Below are positions 35,083 to 43,694 of a stretch of DNA of 64,000 bases, piece by piece (position 1 is the stretch's first letter; every line of letters starts with the position of its first letter). Position numbers and translations under genes: made by a program. Under the pieces are notes generated by a model. That model saw nothing but the letters and a program-made list of their open reading frames with translations, did not search any database and was not told where the DNA came from. This DNA comes from Halobellus salinus (GTDB lineage: Archaea > Halobacteriota > Halobacteria > Halobacteriales > Haloferacaceae), in assembly GCF_014646875.1 (NCBI RefSeq), contig NZ_BMOC01000014.1, positions 1-64,000 on the forward strand, written 5' to 3'.

Positions 35083-35298
35083 CTACAACAACAGCGGGAT
35101 CCCGAACACGACGACGAGACCCACGACAAGCACCACTAGCCCGGTCGTCACCTGGCTCGATCCGAACTCCTGCATCGGCGAGGTGACGCGCCCCGCGTCG
35201 GCGCCCCCGTGGTCGCCGTGTTCGGCAGCGTGGTCCTCGTGTGCCTCACCGTGGTCCTCGTGTGTCTCGGCGTGGCCGTCCGCGTCGTGGTCACTCAT
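35083..35298 (-). CDS. Small His/Asp/Glu-rich membrane protein
   Basis: 71 residues: an N-terminal half very rich in His, Asp and Glu (12 His in the first 35 residues) and one C-terminal helix (TTGLVVLVVGLVVVFGIPLLL region). It resembles a small conserved haloarchaeal family with the pattern PMQEFG before the helix. The His-rich part could bind metal ions such as Zn2+ or Ni2+; this is inference. TATA-like ttttacc near 35320 supports ATG 35298. Confidence 0.7.
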   Translation of the reverse strand: MSDHDADGHAETHEDHGEAHEDHAAEHGDHGGADAGRVTSPMQEFGSSQVTTGLVVLVVGLVVVFGIPLLL

Positions 35299-35413
35299 AC
35301 GCGGTGGATCAGCCTCAGATGGTAAAACGCTCCCGGATCCTGCCGGGTCGCGGGTCAGGAATCGAAACGGGCGAACAGGCGACACGCCGCTGGAGCCCGC
35401 CGGCTCCCGTCCC

Positions 35414-35430
35414 GCGACACACCGTGTCGC
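35414..35430. promoter_or_regulatory. Inverted repeat upstream of hisF
   Basis: A 7-bp inverted repeat gcgacac-acc-gtgtcgc, followed by another gtgtcgc at 35443-35449 and a TATA-like tataaa at about 35491-35496. It lies between the small membrane protein gene and hisF and could be an operator; nothing identifies the binding protein. Confidence 0.3.
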
Positions 35431-35588
35431 ACACCCGCACGTGTGTCGCGGCCGATCTCAGGACACGCGGCGTCTGGCCGCGGTCACGTGTATAAACGTT
35501 CGTCACAGGGTCGGATCCGGGGTCGAAGCAACCCGCCCACCGGATCCAGACCCCTTTTGACGCGGCGTCGCCTACCGTGAGCTATCAG

Positions 35589-36404
35589 ATGACGCTCACG
35601 AAACGGATCATCCCCTGCATCGACGTCGATCTCGACGACGACGGCAACCCTGCGGTCTACACCGGCGTCAACTTCGAGGACCTGCAGTACACCGGCGACC
35701 CGGTGGAGATGGCGAAACTGTACAACGAGGCGGGCGCCGACGAGTTCGTCTTCCTCGACATTACCGCCTCCGCGGCGGGCCGGGAGACGATGCTCGATAC
35801 GGTCTCAGCAGTCGCCGACGAGGTGTTCATCCCGCTCACGGTCGGCGGCGGGATCCGGACTCGCGACGACATCAAGGAGACCCTCCGGGCGGGCGCCGAC
35901 AAGGTCTCGATCAACACTGCGGCGCTGGAAAACCCCGAGGTGATCGACGAGGGCGCCCGGTCGTTCGGGTCGCAGTGCATCGTGATCTCCGTCGACGCGC
36001 GGCGGCGGTACGACGAGGCGGGCGAACACTACGTCGGGATTAACGGCGAGTCCTGCTGGTTCGAGTGTACAGTGAAAGGCGGGCGTGAGGGAACCGGCGT
36101 CGACGTGGTCGAGTGGGCGCGTGAGGCCGAGTCGCGCGGCGCGGGCGAACTGTTCGTCAACTCAATCGACGCCGACGGCACCAAGGACGGATACGACATC
36201 CCGCTCACAACGGCCGTCTGCGACGCCGTCTCCACCCCCGTGATCGCCTCCTCGGGGTGTGGCGGCCCCGAGGACATGCACGAGGTGTTTACCGACGCCG
36301 GCGCGGACGCGGGGCTGGCGGCGTCGATTTTCCACTTCGGCGACTACAGTATTCAAGACACTAAGGCGTATCTCGACGAGCGCGGCGTTCCGGTCCGGTT
36401 GTGA
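35589..36404 (+). CDS. hisF: Imidazole glycerol phosphate synthase cyclase subunit
   Basis: 271 residues from ATG 35589 (a GTG 12 nt upstream is possible). Cyclase of histidine biosynthesis that uses ammonia from HisH to make IGP and AICAR. TIM-barrel motifs are KRIIPCIDVDL with the catalytic Asp, LTVGGGIRTRDDI, INTAALENP, and the C-terminal phosphate-binding IASSGCGGPEDM. The biosynthetic hisF stands apart from the catabolic hut operon. Confidence 0.93.
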   Translation: MTLTKRIIPCIDVDLDDDGNPAVYTGVNFEDLQYTGDPVEMAKLYNEAGADEFVFLDITASAAGRETMLDTVSAVADEVFIPLTVGGGIRTRDDIKETLRAGADKVSINTAALENPEVIDEGARSFGSQCIVISVDARRRYDEAGEHYVGINGESCWFECTVKGGREGTGVDVVEWAREAESRGAGELFVNSIDADGTKDGYDIPLTTAVCDAVSTPVIASSGCGGPEDMHEVFTDAGADAGLAASIFHFGDYSIQDTKAYLDERGVPVRL

Positions 36405-36439
36405 GACGCCGACGGGAGTCGGAGCGGGGCCGGGAGCCG

Positions 36440-36727
36440 CTACGGCGCAGCGGCCTCGAACGCCTCGGAAAAGTCCTCGACAGTCGTCTGGACGTCGCGG
36501 GACGCGCCACCCAGCGCGTCGAGCGGGTCGACGCCGGCCTCGGTCTTGATCGAGAGGATGGGTTCGGTCTGGCCCCCCGATTGTTCCGGGTTCATATCGT
36601 ACGTAGCCGCGGCGACGCCGTCGGTCTCCAGGAGTGCACCCTTGATTACGTTCATAAACGTGTGGTCCTCGCCCGCAACCTCCATCCGGAGTTCCTCGTC
36701 GGTCTTGTCGATGACCCGCAGTTCCAT
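36440..36727 (-). CDS. rpoL: DNA-directed RNA polymerase subunit Rpo11 (RpoL)
   Basis: 95 residues. Archaeal homologue of the eukaryotic Rpb11 alpha-like subunit that pairs with Rpo3 in the assembly platform. Family pattern [20 protein letters not shown] and [17 protein letters not shown]. Convergent with hisF. Confidence 0.93.
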   Translation of the reverse strand: MELRVIDKTDEELRMEVAGEDHTFMNVIKGALLETDGVAAATYDMNPEQSGGQTEPILSIKTEAGVDPLDALGGASRDVQTTVEDFSEAFEAAAP

Positions 36728-36752
36728 ATGCGATGTAGCTGACGCCGGCGTT

Positions 36753-37754
36753 TCAGTATTTCGTATTCGGGAACAGCGACGGAACGTCGGGGTCGACGTC
36801 GACGAGGTGGAACTCGTCCCCGTCGCGCTCGACGATCCCGTGGCGTTCGAGGTGGTCGAGGTGTGCGAACGCCTCGCCGGGGCCGTGGAGGACGTGGATC
36901 CCCTCGAGTTCGCCGAACAGCCGGGCGCTGACCGTCCAGGTGTCGGCCGGGCCCTGGTCGTCGAGCGCTTCGATCACACGCCGCGTGCGGTCGATGTGGT
37001 GGGTCCGGATCTCACCCGCTCGCCCGGCAGGGTCGTCGATCGGATCCCGGTGGCCGGGCCACGCGCGGTCGAGGTCGCGGGCCGCCAGCCGATCCAGGCT
37101 GTCGACGTACTGCGCCAGCGGGTGGCCGACGCGGAGGTCCGCACCGCCGACGTTCGGGGTGTACTGCGGAAGGATGGCGTCGCCGACGAACGCCTCGGCG
37201 GACTGGGTCGGCGAGCCGTCCGCGGAAACCGTCTCGTAGGCGACCAGCCCGGCGGCGTGGCCGGGGAGGTGCAACACCGAGAGTGCTCCGTCCCCGGCCG
37301 CGACGCGGTCGCCGTCGGTCAGCGGCTCGACCGCCACCGACTCGCCCGCCGCGCCCGCGAACTCGGTCCGGAACGCCTCGAGTTCCGCCCGCTTGGCCGG
37401 GGGGATTCCCCACGCCTCGAACTGGCGGTCCCGGCGGTCCCACAGGTCCGAAAACGCGTCGTCGTCGCCCGCGACGAGCGGCACGTCAGCCTCGTGGGCG
37501 AACACCGTCGCCCCCGACTCCACGGCGAGTTCACCCGCGAGCCCGCTGTGGTCGGCGTGCCAGTGCGTGAGCAGGATCCGGTCGAGATCCGGGAGGTCGA
37601 GGCCGGCGTCGGAGAGCCCCTCGACGAGGTCGGCCCGGACGTCGGGCGTCGAGACGCCGGTGTCGATCAGCGTCGGCGTGTCGCCGTTGAGCACGTACGC
37701 GTTGTTCCGCCCCTCGAACACCGTGTTCCCGAGCCGGATCCGCGTGAGTTTCAT
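36753..37754 (-). CDS. MBL-fold metallo-hydrolase
   Basis: 333 residues from ATG 37754. The dinuclear zinc motif HWHADHSG (HxHxDH), a later Gly-His in HLPGHAAGL and the Asp in VGDAILP are present, then a C-terminal winged-helix-like segment ([17 protein letters not shown]). The architecture resembles LACTB2/RNase Z-like or hydroxyacylglutathione hydrolase-like enzymes; substrate unknown. 25 nt upstream of rpoL on the same strand. Confidence 0.85.
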   Translation of the reverse strand: MKLTRIRLGNTVFEGRNNAYVLNGDTPTLIDTGVSTPDVRADLVEGLSDAGLDLPDLDRILLTHWHADHSGLAGELAVESGATVFAHEADVPLVAGDDDAFSDLWDRRDRQFEAWGIPPAKRAELEAFRTEFAGAAGESVAVEPLTDGDRVAAGDGALSVLHLPGHAAGLVAYETVSADGSPTQSAEAFVGDAILPQYTPNVGGADLRVGHPLAQYVDSLDRLAARDLDRAWPGHRDPIDDPAGRAGEIRTHHIDRTRRVIEALDDQGPADTWTVSARLFGELEGIHVLHGPGEAFAHLDHLERHGIVERDGDEFHLVDVDPDVPSLFPNTKY

Positions 37755-38025
37755 ACCTCGATACACGAGCGGGCGGGTATGAGCGTTGTCGTCCCCCGTC
37801 GGTGTCGGCGGGGCCAGCGGTCGGCGGACAACGCGGCTGTCTGGGACCTCCGCGCGCTGTCGGTGGAGCGACTCCCGGGCCCGCGGCAGCAGCGATCCCG
37901 CCGGAACGGCCGGGCGCGAACGAGCGGCGAACGTGCGAACGACACGAGAACGGAGCGGGCGGACGCAACCGCGGACTGACACGAGGGTGTCGCCGACTGG
38001 ACAGCCCGAGCGGCCCCGGAGACCG

Positions 38026-38294
38026 GTGGCGTACGGGCGGGGAGGAACCGCTGTCGCGAGCGTGGTGTCTCTCCTCGGCGCGTGGGCGCACCTCTACGCG
38101 GTGGAGGGCTCACCCCGAACGCGGGACTCGTGATCGGGCCGGTCGTCGTCGTCATCCCGGACGGGCCGGTTCTCGCGCTCGTCGTGGTGGCCCCGACGGC
38201 GACTGCGGGGCTGTTTCGCAGTGACGTCGGAGAGAGCGTCTCACCGGCCGGTGAATCGGAACCCGGGTGTTGGGACAGTGATCCCGACTACTGA
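38026..38294 (+). pseudogene. Small membrane protein split by a single-base frameshift
   Basis: One frame encodes a hydrophobic segment (TAVASVVSLLGAWAHLYAVE, up to about 38106). The adjacent frame continues with LTPNAGLVIGPVVVV, then VLALVVVAPTATAGLFRS, to a stop at 38294. Adding one G in the GGAGGG run at 38103-38108 would join them into one protein of about 90 residues with two helices. This may be a real inactivating mutation or a sequence error. Family not recognised. Confidence 0.4.
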
Positions 38295-38340
38295 CGGTCG
38301 CCCGACGGTTCGGCAGCGACCGATCGGCGACGAGGATGGT

Positions 38341-38366
38341 GAAAGAAAGGGGTCCGCGAGGACCCC
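38341..38366 (-). terminator. Hairpin plus T-rich tail ending the candidate ncRNA
   Basis: On the minus strand ggggtcc (38355-38349 after complementing 38360-38366) pairs with ggacccc around a tcgc loop and is followed by tttctttc. Archaeal terminators are mainly T-runs, so both parts fit. In the opposite direction no T-run follows the stem. Confidence 0.5.
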
Positions 38367-38465
38367 TGACTGACCAAGCCACTGCGGAGAGCACCAGTCT
38401 CGCAGGCTTTTGCCTGACGCGCCCGGCGTTTCCGGGCCGGACGCGCCGTATTATTGTCCAACGTT
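38341..38465 (-). ncRNA. Candidate structured non-coding RNA
   Basis: Read on the minus strand. An AT-rich block with several TATA-like motifs (38486-38520) precedes about 110 nt of GC-rich sequence with successive hairpins: a GC-rich stem in 38416-38447, aggc-aaaa-gcct with a four-base loop (38404-38415), and a gactg/cagtc stem (38368-38399). It ends in a 7-bp stem with a 4-base loop and the T-rich tail tttctttc. There is no credible protein frame. It does not look like tRNA, SRP RNA or RNase P RNA. The 5' end is a guess from the promoter position. Confidence 0.5.
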
Positions 38466-38653
38466 TGTGAGTAAAAATGCTATGATAGGGCCAAGATATA
38501 CAATATATATTCTTATTATACCCCACTCGTCTTCTCGCTGTGTCTAATACTGCGCGATAGGTCGTTTCGGCTTCCGAAAGCGCAACTGTGTCCGGTCATT
38601 CCCGAAGACACCGACGCCACAACGGAGGTGGCAACCAGCCGGGACGGCAGGGA

Positions 38654-39292
38654 TCACCGAACGAGATACGACTCATCACCCGGGAGGAACCGACCGAGGT
38701 CCGCCTCGCGGCGGAAGTCCGTCGACTGGAGCTGTCCGAGTCCGTCGACCAGCCGGTCGTGGTGGGTTCCGTTCCACGCCGCCGGGTCCACGATGGGGAT
38801 GACAAGAAAGCCGCGACCGACTCGTTCGGCGGCGTGTAGCGACTCCATATCCGGCTCGCCGTCCGCAGGGTGAGCGGTGTAGGTCTCCAGCACGTGCGCC
38901 GTCGCCCGTGCGCCGACCGGCAGGAGGACGTGGGCCGCGATCGCGCGGAGTTCGGCGTCGAAAACGGGTTCGAGTTCGTCGTACGACGACCGCGACGGCG
39001 GAGTCTCCGCGAGCGCGCACGGGTGAAGATATGAGAGGAACGTCTCCGCGACAACCGGAGCGTCCCCCGTCGCGGCCAAAAGCCCGGCGTCGGCCAGTGC
39101 AGCCTGGAGCCGGCGCCCGGCCGCGTTGGTGAACGGCACCCCGGTGTCGAGGCCGCCGTGGACACCAGGGTGGTCGCCGATAACGTGGAACGCGGCGTTG
39201 GCGTCGCCGTACCCTGCCACGAAGCGCTTACACGGCGCGCACATCCCGAAGGGGTTGCTGATCCGGTCGGTGACGTTCTCCACGGCGACCAC
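38654..39292 (-). CDS. Uracil-DNA glycosylase family protein, Fe-S type
   Basis: 212 residues. Haloarchaeal member of the uracil-DNA glycosylase superfamily with Cys pairs for a cluster (MCAPCKRF near residue 18 and SYLHPCAL near 90), the motif HVIGDHPGVHGGLDTGVPF and the substrate-recognition VLLPVGARATAHVL. It should excise uracil or a related base. GTG 39292 follows a TATA-like ttttaat (39306-39312). The exact UDG family (4 or 5) is not certain. Confidence 0.8.
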   Translation of the reverse strand: MVAVENVTDRISNPFGMCAPCKRFVAGYGDANAAFHVIGDHPGVHGGLDTGVPFTNAAGRRLQAALADAGLLAATGDAPVVAETFLSYLHPCALAETPPSRSSYDELEPVFDAELRAIAAHVLLPVGARATAHVLETYTAHPADGEPDMESLHAAERVGRGFLVIPIVDPAAWNGTHHDRLVDGLGQLQSTDFRREADLGRFLPGDESYLVR

Positions 39293-39341
39293 AAGAGCAG
39301 CGTCGATTAAAACGGCTCGGTTCGGGGGGCTCGACGGGACC

Positions 39342-39815
39342 TCAGAGTTCGACGCCCGAGGGGATCAGGCTGTGCGACCGGAGGAGGTTCCCCTCGGCAT
39401 CGTACACCAGAAACGTCTGTTTCTCGTAGACAACGACCTCATCGCCGTCGATGCCGACCTCAACGCGGTACCGGCCGTCGTCAGAGTCGGACGCGCGGCC
39501 ATACTCTCGTGCCGCCCGGATGAACGTCAGTACGTCGTCAGCGGTCTGGTTGAGTTCCAGAACGAAATCACCGGTGATCCGGTTGGTGACGCTCACGACA
39601 CCGCCGGCGTCCGACGCCTCGAGAGAGTCCTGCAGCCGGAACGCCACGTCGGTCTCCTCGGCGTCGAGATATGTGCCGGATGGATCCGAAAGCCGGCGCT
39701 CGAGTTCCTCTCTGGGGCCGCGAAAGTCGATCCGGACGAGCGGCTTCTCGGGATCGCCGCTCCCGTCGACCCACGTGACATTGTCAACATCTAGCTCGAA
39801 GTAGTCCCGCCTCAT
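39342..39815 (-). CDS. Conserved haloarchaeal protein (DUF5793-like)
   Basis: 157 residues. Begins MRRDYFELDVDNVTWVDGSG and ends SHSLIPSGVEL, both strongly conserved in a haloarchaeal family I associate with DUF5793. No membrane segment, mixed alpha/beta. Function unknown; it is upstream of the glycosylase gene on the same strand with a 49-nt gap. Confidence 0.75.
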   Translation of the reverse strand: MRRDYFELDVDNVTWVDGSGDPEKPLVRIDFRGPREELERRLSDPSGTYLDAEETDVAFRLQDSLEASDAGGVVSVTNRITGDFVLELNQTADDVLTFIRAAREYGRASDSDDGRYRVEVGIDGDEVVVYEKQTFLVYDAEGNLLRSHSLIPSGVEL

Positions 39816-39996
39816 TCCGTACGCACGGTTTGGGTAGCATCAGGTATGAACGTAACGCCGTGTCAGACGGGTGGACGCCGAGTACCCCGCGTGGGCGGTG
39901 CCGGCGATCCGAGCGGTGATGTCGGGTGAGCCGGACGGGTCTCAGCAGTCGGGACTGGCGTTCTCACTGCGCACGACCCCGAGTATCCACGCCCAC

Positions 39997-40012
39997 CAAC
40001 CAAGTTTGGTTG
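39997..40012. promoter_or_regulatory. Palindrome upstream of nrdR
   Basis: caaccaa-gt-ttggttg is a perfect 7+2+7 inverted repeat directly followed by the AT-rich tactatatcaa, about 110 nt before nrdR. It could be an operator for the nrd cassette; NrdR itself is the obvious candidate ligand although the sequence is not the bacterial NrdR box. The rest of the 308-nt gap 39816-40123 shows only a TATA-like gctttatgt (40037-40045) and a gaggag motif 7 nt before GTG 40124. Confidence 0.4.
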
Positions 40013-40123
40013 TACTATATCAATTCCATTGGGGAAGCTTTATGTCCCAGGCTTTACCACCAGATGTTGCGGTCAAAACCGAGGGGCCCCACATATGAGG
40101 TTAAGACCCCAGAGGAGTAAGCA

Positions 40124-40621
40124 GTGACAACGATGAACTGTCCGGACTGCGGCAACGAGCAAACACGCGTCATCGATACAGGGGCCAGTGCCGACGGTAC
40201 CTCCGTCCGACGGCGCCGCGAGTGTCAACGCTGTTCGTTCCGTTTTACGACCTACGAACGTCCGGGGTGGGAGTCCCTCCAAACAAAGAAGCGCGACGGG
40301 ACCATCGAACCGTTTGAGCGACAGAAACTCCGCGCAGGGATCGAGCGAGCCGTTGAGAAGCGACATGTGACCGAGAAAACAGTGACTGGTCTCGTCGACG
40401 ATATCGAGAGCGAACTACAAGACCGAGAGGGACGCATCGTCTCTTCGAGTCTCATCGGCGAACTCGTCTCTGAGAAGCTCCGCACGCTCGATAAGATCGC
40501 CTACATTCGATTTGTCTCCGTTTACAAAGCATTCGCCGAGCCGGAGGAATTTTTGAGAGAGCTTGATGCAGTCTTGGATGCAGAACTTGATGACTTCGAA
40601 GCCTCGACCGATTCACAATGA
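40124..40621 (+). CDS. nrdR: Transcriptional repressor NrdR
   Basis: 165 residues. An N-terminal zinc ribbon (CPDCGNEQTRVIDT, then CQRCSFRFTTYERP) and an ATP-cone domain (KRDGTIEPFERQKLRAGIER onward) are diagnostic for NrdR, which senses dATP/ATP and represses ribonucleotide reductase genes. GTG 40124 has a gaggag Shine-Dalgarno-like motif 7 nt upstream, better placed than for ATG 40133. First gene of the nrdR-ORF-nrdB-nrdA cassette. Codon use is less GC-extreme than neighbours, suggesting acquisition. Confidence 0.92.
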   Translation: MTTMNCPDCGNEQTRVIDTGASADGTSVRRRRECQRCSFRFTTYERPGWESLQTKKRDGTIEPFERQKLRAGIERAVEKRHVTEKTVTGLVDDIESELQDREGRIVSSSLIGELVSEKLRTLDKIAYIRFVSVYKAFAEPEEFLRELDAVLDAELDDFEASTDSQ

Positions 40622-40758
40622 CACAAAGAGACGTAATTCAGACGAATGCGCGGTCAGTTCTTGACCGAGCGAACACAGCCCACGTCCAGATGCACAGACA
40701 ACGACGGACCCAGAAATCGACCGACAGCGGACGACTCTTCCGGAGTACGTGCCAATGA
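40618..40758 (+). CDS. 46-residue small protein between nrdR and nrdB
   Basis: The ATG lies within the nrdR stop (ATGA at 40618-40621), and its own stop overlaps the nrdB start (ATGA at 40755-40758). This double coupling is strong evidence that the frame is translated. The product is basic and polar (starts MTQRDVIQTNARSVLDRANT, ends RLFRSTCQ), without a membrane segment or recognised domain. It may be a regulatory peptide, or serve only to pass ribosomes to nrdB. Confidence 0.65.
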   Translation: MTQRDVIQTNARSVLDRANTAHVQMHRQRRTQKSTDSGRLFRSTCQ

Positions 40759-41765
40759 CTGAAAGCAAAACAACGGGCGGAGATTCCGAGACTGACATCT
40801 TCTCCGAACGGACGCGGCTCAAACCGTACGAATACCCCGACGTCATCGAGTACAAAGACGCGATACGGAACAGCTACTGGGTTCACACGGAGTTCAACTT
40901 CTCAGGAGACGTTCAAGACTTCAAGGTCAACACGACTCTCGCCGAGAAGACCGTTATCAAGCGGACGATGCTGGCCATCGCGCAGATTGAGGTCCAGGTC
41001 AAGACGTTCTGGGCAGACATCTACGACGAAATGCCCAAAGCAGAGGTCGGGAACGTCGGCATGACCTTCGCAGAGAGTGAGGTCAGACACATGGACGCGT
41101 ACAGCCACCTGCTCGACATCCTGGGGATTACGGAGGACTTCGAGGAGGTGACCGACGTCCCCGCAATCGAAGAGCGGATCAGCTACCTCGACGAGTACCT
41201 CGAAAAGAGCGAGAGCGACGACACACAGGAGTACGTGATGAGTCTCCTGCTGTTCGCCACGTTCGTCGAGCACGTCTCGCTGTTCTCGCAGTTCCTCATC
41301 ATGACGAGCTTCGACAAACACGAAAAGAAATTCAAGGGGATCGCGAACGCCGTCGAAGCAACCAGCAAGGAGGAGCAGATTCACGGACTGTTCGGTGTCG
41401 AACTCGTGGAGACGATTCGCGAGGAGAATCCGGACCTCTTCGACGAGGACTTCGAGGACGAGGTCCAAGCGGCCTGTCAGCAGGCGTTCGAGGCAGAGAT
41501 GAAGATACTGGACTGGATCTTCGATGAGGGCGAACTGGAGTTCCTTCCCCGAGCGCACGTCGACGCGTTCCTGCGGGACCGGTTCAACCAGAGCCTCGAG
41601 AACGTCGGTGTCGAGCCGATATTCGACCCGGACGAGGGCCTGATCGAGAAAACGCGGTGGTTCGAGGAGGACATCATGATGACGAAGGACAACGACTTCT
41701 TCAGCAAGCGGTCAACCACGTACAACAAGCACACACAGAGCGTTACCGCGGACGACATATTCTAA
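40755..41765 (+). CDS. nrdB: Ribonucleoside-diphosphate reductase beta subunit (class I)
   Basis: 336 residues. Ferritin-like subunit that generates the radical. Iron ligands are visible: Glu near 79, E109-x-x-H112 in SEVRHMDAY, Glu172, and E207-x-x-H210 in EEQIHG. The radical Tyr is at 116, four residues after His112, so this is a tyrosyl-radical (Ia/Ib-like) enzyme. Works with NrdA to make dNDPs aerobically. A GTG two codons upstream is possible; ATG 40755 is preferred for the ATGA overlap with the preceding small ORF. Confidence 0.93.
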   Translation: MTESKTTGGDSETDIFSERTRLKPYEYPDVIEYKDAIRNSYWVHTEFNFSGDVQDFKVNTTLAEKTVIKRTMLAIAQIEVQVKTFWADIYDEMPKAEVGNVGMTFAESEVRHMDAYSHLLDILGITEDFEEVTDVPAIEERISYLDEYLEKSESDDTQEYVMSLLLFATFVEHVSLFSQFLIMTSFDKHEKKFKGIANAVEATSKEEQIHGLFGVELVETIREENPDLFDEDFEDEVQAACQQAFEAEMKILDWIFDEGELEFLPRAHVDAFLRDRFNQSLENVGVEPIFDPDEGLIEKTRWFEEDIMMTKDNDFFSKRSTTYNKHTQSVTADDIF

Positions 41766-41767
41766 CA

Positions 41768-43462
41768 ATGGCACAAACAGAACCAACACTCGACGAGGTA
41801 CAACAGCAGCACAAAGAGCCGTTCTACTGGCTGAACGAGGATAGCAGGGCATTCCTCAACGAGGGTTACCTGCTTGAGGGCGTCACAGCCGAAGAAAGGG
41901 TCAGGGAGATCGCAGAGCGGGCTGAAGAAATCCTGAACGACGACGGCTTCGCGGACAAGTTCTACGACTACATGAGTCGGGGTTTCTACAGCCTCGCGAG
42001 TCCAGTGTGGTCGAACTTCGGCCTGGACCGAGGCCTGCCCATCAGCTGCTTCGGGAGCTACATGGAGGACAGCATGGAGAGCATCCTCTACACGCAGGCC
42101 GAAGTGGGCGAGATGACAAAGCTGGGCGGCGGGACCAGCGGGTACTTCGGCGACATCCGGCCTCGAGGCAGTTCGATCACGAACAACGGCAAGAGCAACG
42201 GGAGCTACAGTTTCACCGAGCTGTTCGACACGATCATCAACGTCGTCAGCCAAGGGGAGACGCGACGCGGCCAGTTCGCGGGGTACATCGACATCGAACA
42301 CGACGACCTGGATGAGTGGCTCAACATCAAGACCGAGGGCGACCCCGTACAGGACATCTACTACGGTGTCATCATTGGTGACGACTGGTTCCAGGCGATG
42401 GTCGACGGTGACGAGGAGAAGCGAGAGACATGGGCGGAGATCATCGAGACGCGGATCAACATCGGTGTCCCGTACATCATCTTCCGGGACAACATGAACG
42501 ACGGGAAGCCACAGGTCTACAAGGACGGAGACTACGAGATCAACGCCTCCAATCTGTGCACCGAGATCGCGCTGCCGGCCACCCCGGACGAGAGTTTCGT
42601 CTGTTGTCTCTCGTCGATGAACGCGCTCCACTACGACGAGTGGAAAGAGACCGACGCAGTAGAGACGCTGACGCGGTTCCTCGACGCCGTTATGGAGGAG
42701 TTCATCCAGGAGGCTGCGGGGACGCAGTTCATGGAGCGCCCGGTGCGGTTTGCGAAACGGCACAGGGCGATCGGCATCGGCGTTCTCGGCTGGCACAGCT
42801 ACCTCCAAAGCGAGATGATTCCGTTCGACAGCATGGAGGCGATGGAGAAAAACGAGGGAGTATTCCGCACAATCAAGCAGCGAAGTTACGAGGAGAGTCG
42901 TCGGCTCGCCGACGAGTTCGGTGAGCCGGAGGTACTCGACGGCTACGGCCGCCGGAACACGACGACTATGAGCGTGGCCCCGACGAAATCCAGCAGTGTC
43001 ATCCTGGGGCAGGTCAGTCCGAGCATCGAACCCCTAAAGTCGAACTACTTCGTCCGCGACGGTGCGAAGCTGAAATCGACGCAGAAGAACCGGTTCCTCG
43101 AGACGATACTGAAACAGCGAGGTAGAGATGAGCGCGAGGTCTGGGACAGCATCGCACAGAACGACGGGAGCGTCCAACACCTCGAGTGCCTGACCGAGAA
43201 TGAAAAGGAGGTATTCAAGACCTTCGCTGAGATCCCGCAGATGGCGATCATCAATCAGGCAGCGCAGCGGCAGAAACACATCGATCAGGCACAGAGCCTG
43301 AATGTCTCGATCGATCCGAGCGAAGTGAGCATCAAACAGATCAACCAGCTCTACATCGAGGCCTGGAGAAAAGGGGTGAAGAGTCTCTACTACCAACACA
43401 GCGTGAACGCCGCACAGAAGTTCAGCCGAGACATCCTCGAATGCAAGGCCTGTGAGAGCTGA
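41768..43462 (+). CDS. nrdA: Ribonucleoside-diphosphate reductase alpha subunit (class I)
   Basis: 564 residues, shorter than E. coli NrdA (about 760) because there is no N-terminal ATP-cone. The catalytic Cys pair is Cys94 (PISCFGS) and Cys279/280 (FVCCLSS), the active-site triad N-x-C-x-E is at 262-266 (NLCTE), and C-terminal redox cysteines are in ECKACES. Absence of the ATP-cone suggests little dATP feedback on the enzyme itself. It starts 2 nt after the nrdB stop. Confidence 0.93.
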   Translation: MAQTEPTLDEVQQQHKEPFYWLNEDSRAFLNEGYLLEGVTAEERVREIAERAEEILNDDGFADKFYDYMSRGFYSLASPVWSNFGLDRGLPISCFGSYMEDSMESILYTQAEVGEMTKLGGGTSGYFGDIRPRGSSITNNGKSNGSYSFTELFDTIINVVSQGETRRGQFAGYIDIEHDDLDEWLNIKTEGDPVQDIYYGVIIGDDWFQAMVDGDEEKRETWAEIIETRINIGVPYIIFRDNMNDGKPQVYKDGDYEINASNLCTEIALPATPDESFVCCLSSMNALHYDEWKETDAVETLTRFLDAVMEEFIQEAAGTQFMERPVRFAKRHRAIGIGVLGWHSYLQSEMIPFDSMEAMEKNEGVFRTIKQRSYEESRRLADEFGEPEVLDGYGRRNTTTMSVAPTKSSSVILGQVSPSIEPLKSNYFVRDGAKLKSTQKNRFLETILKQRGRDEREVWDSIAQNDGSVQHLECLTENEKEVFKTFAEIPQMAIINQAAQRQKHIDQAQSLNVSIDPSEVSIKQINQLYIEAWRKGVKSLYYQHSVNAAQKFSRDILECKACES

Positions 43463-43694
43463 GTTCTCACCGGTCGGTGAGATAGCGTAGTCGATCTCAG
43501 CCTGAACAAAGAAGCTGCTCCATTCGAGAAGCAGGCGACCGAACGCCAGAGTGGGGGTCGCATCCGACCGCGTTCCACATGGCGACGTGGGTCCGTACAG
43601 CGGCGTTTGCGAGTCTGTACTCACTTGATCGCACGCAGTCGTGCGGTCTGATGAGTAATCAGCTGCAAACGCTACTATAGCCGTCCTCGAAACA

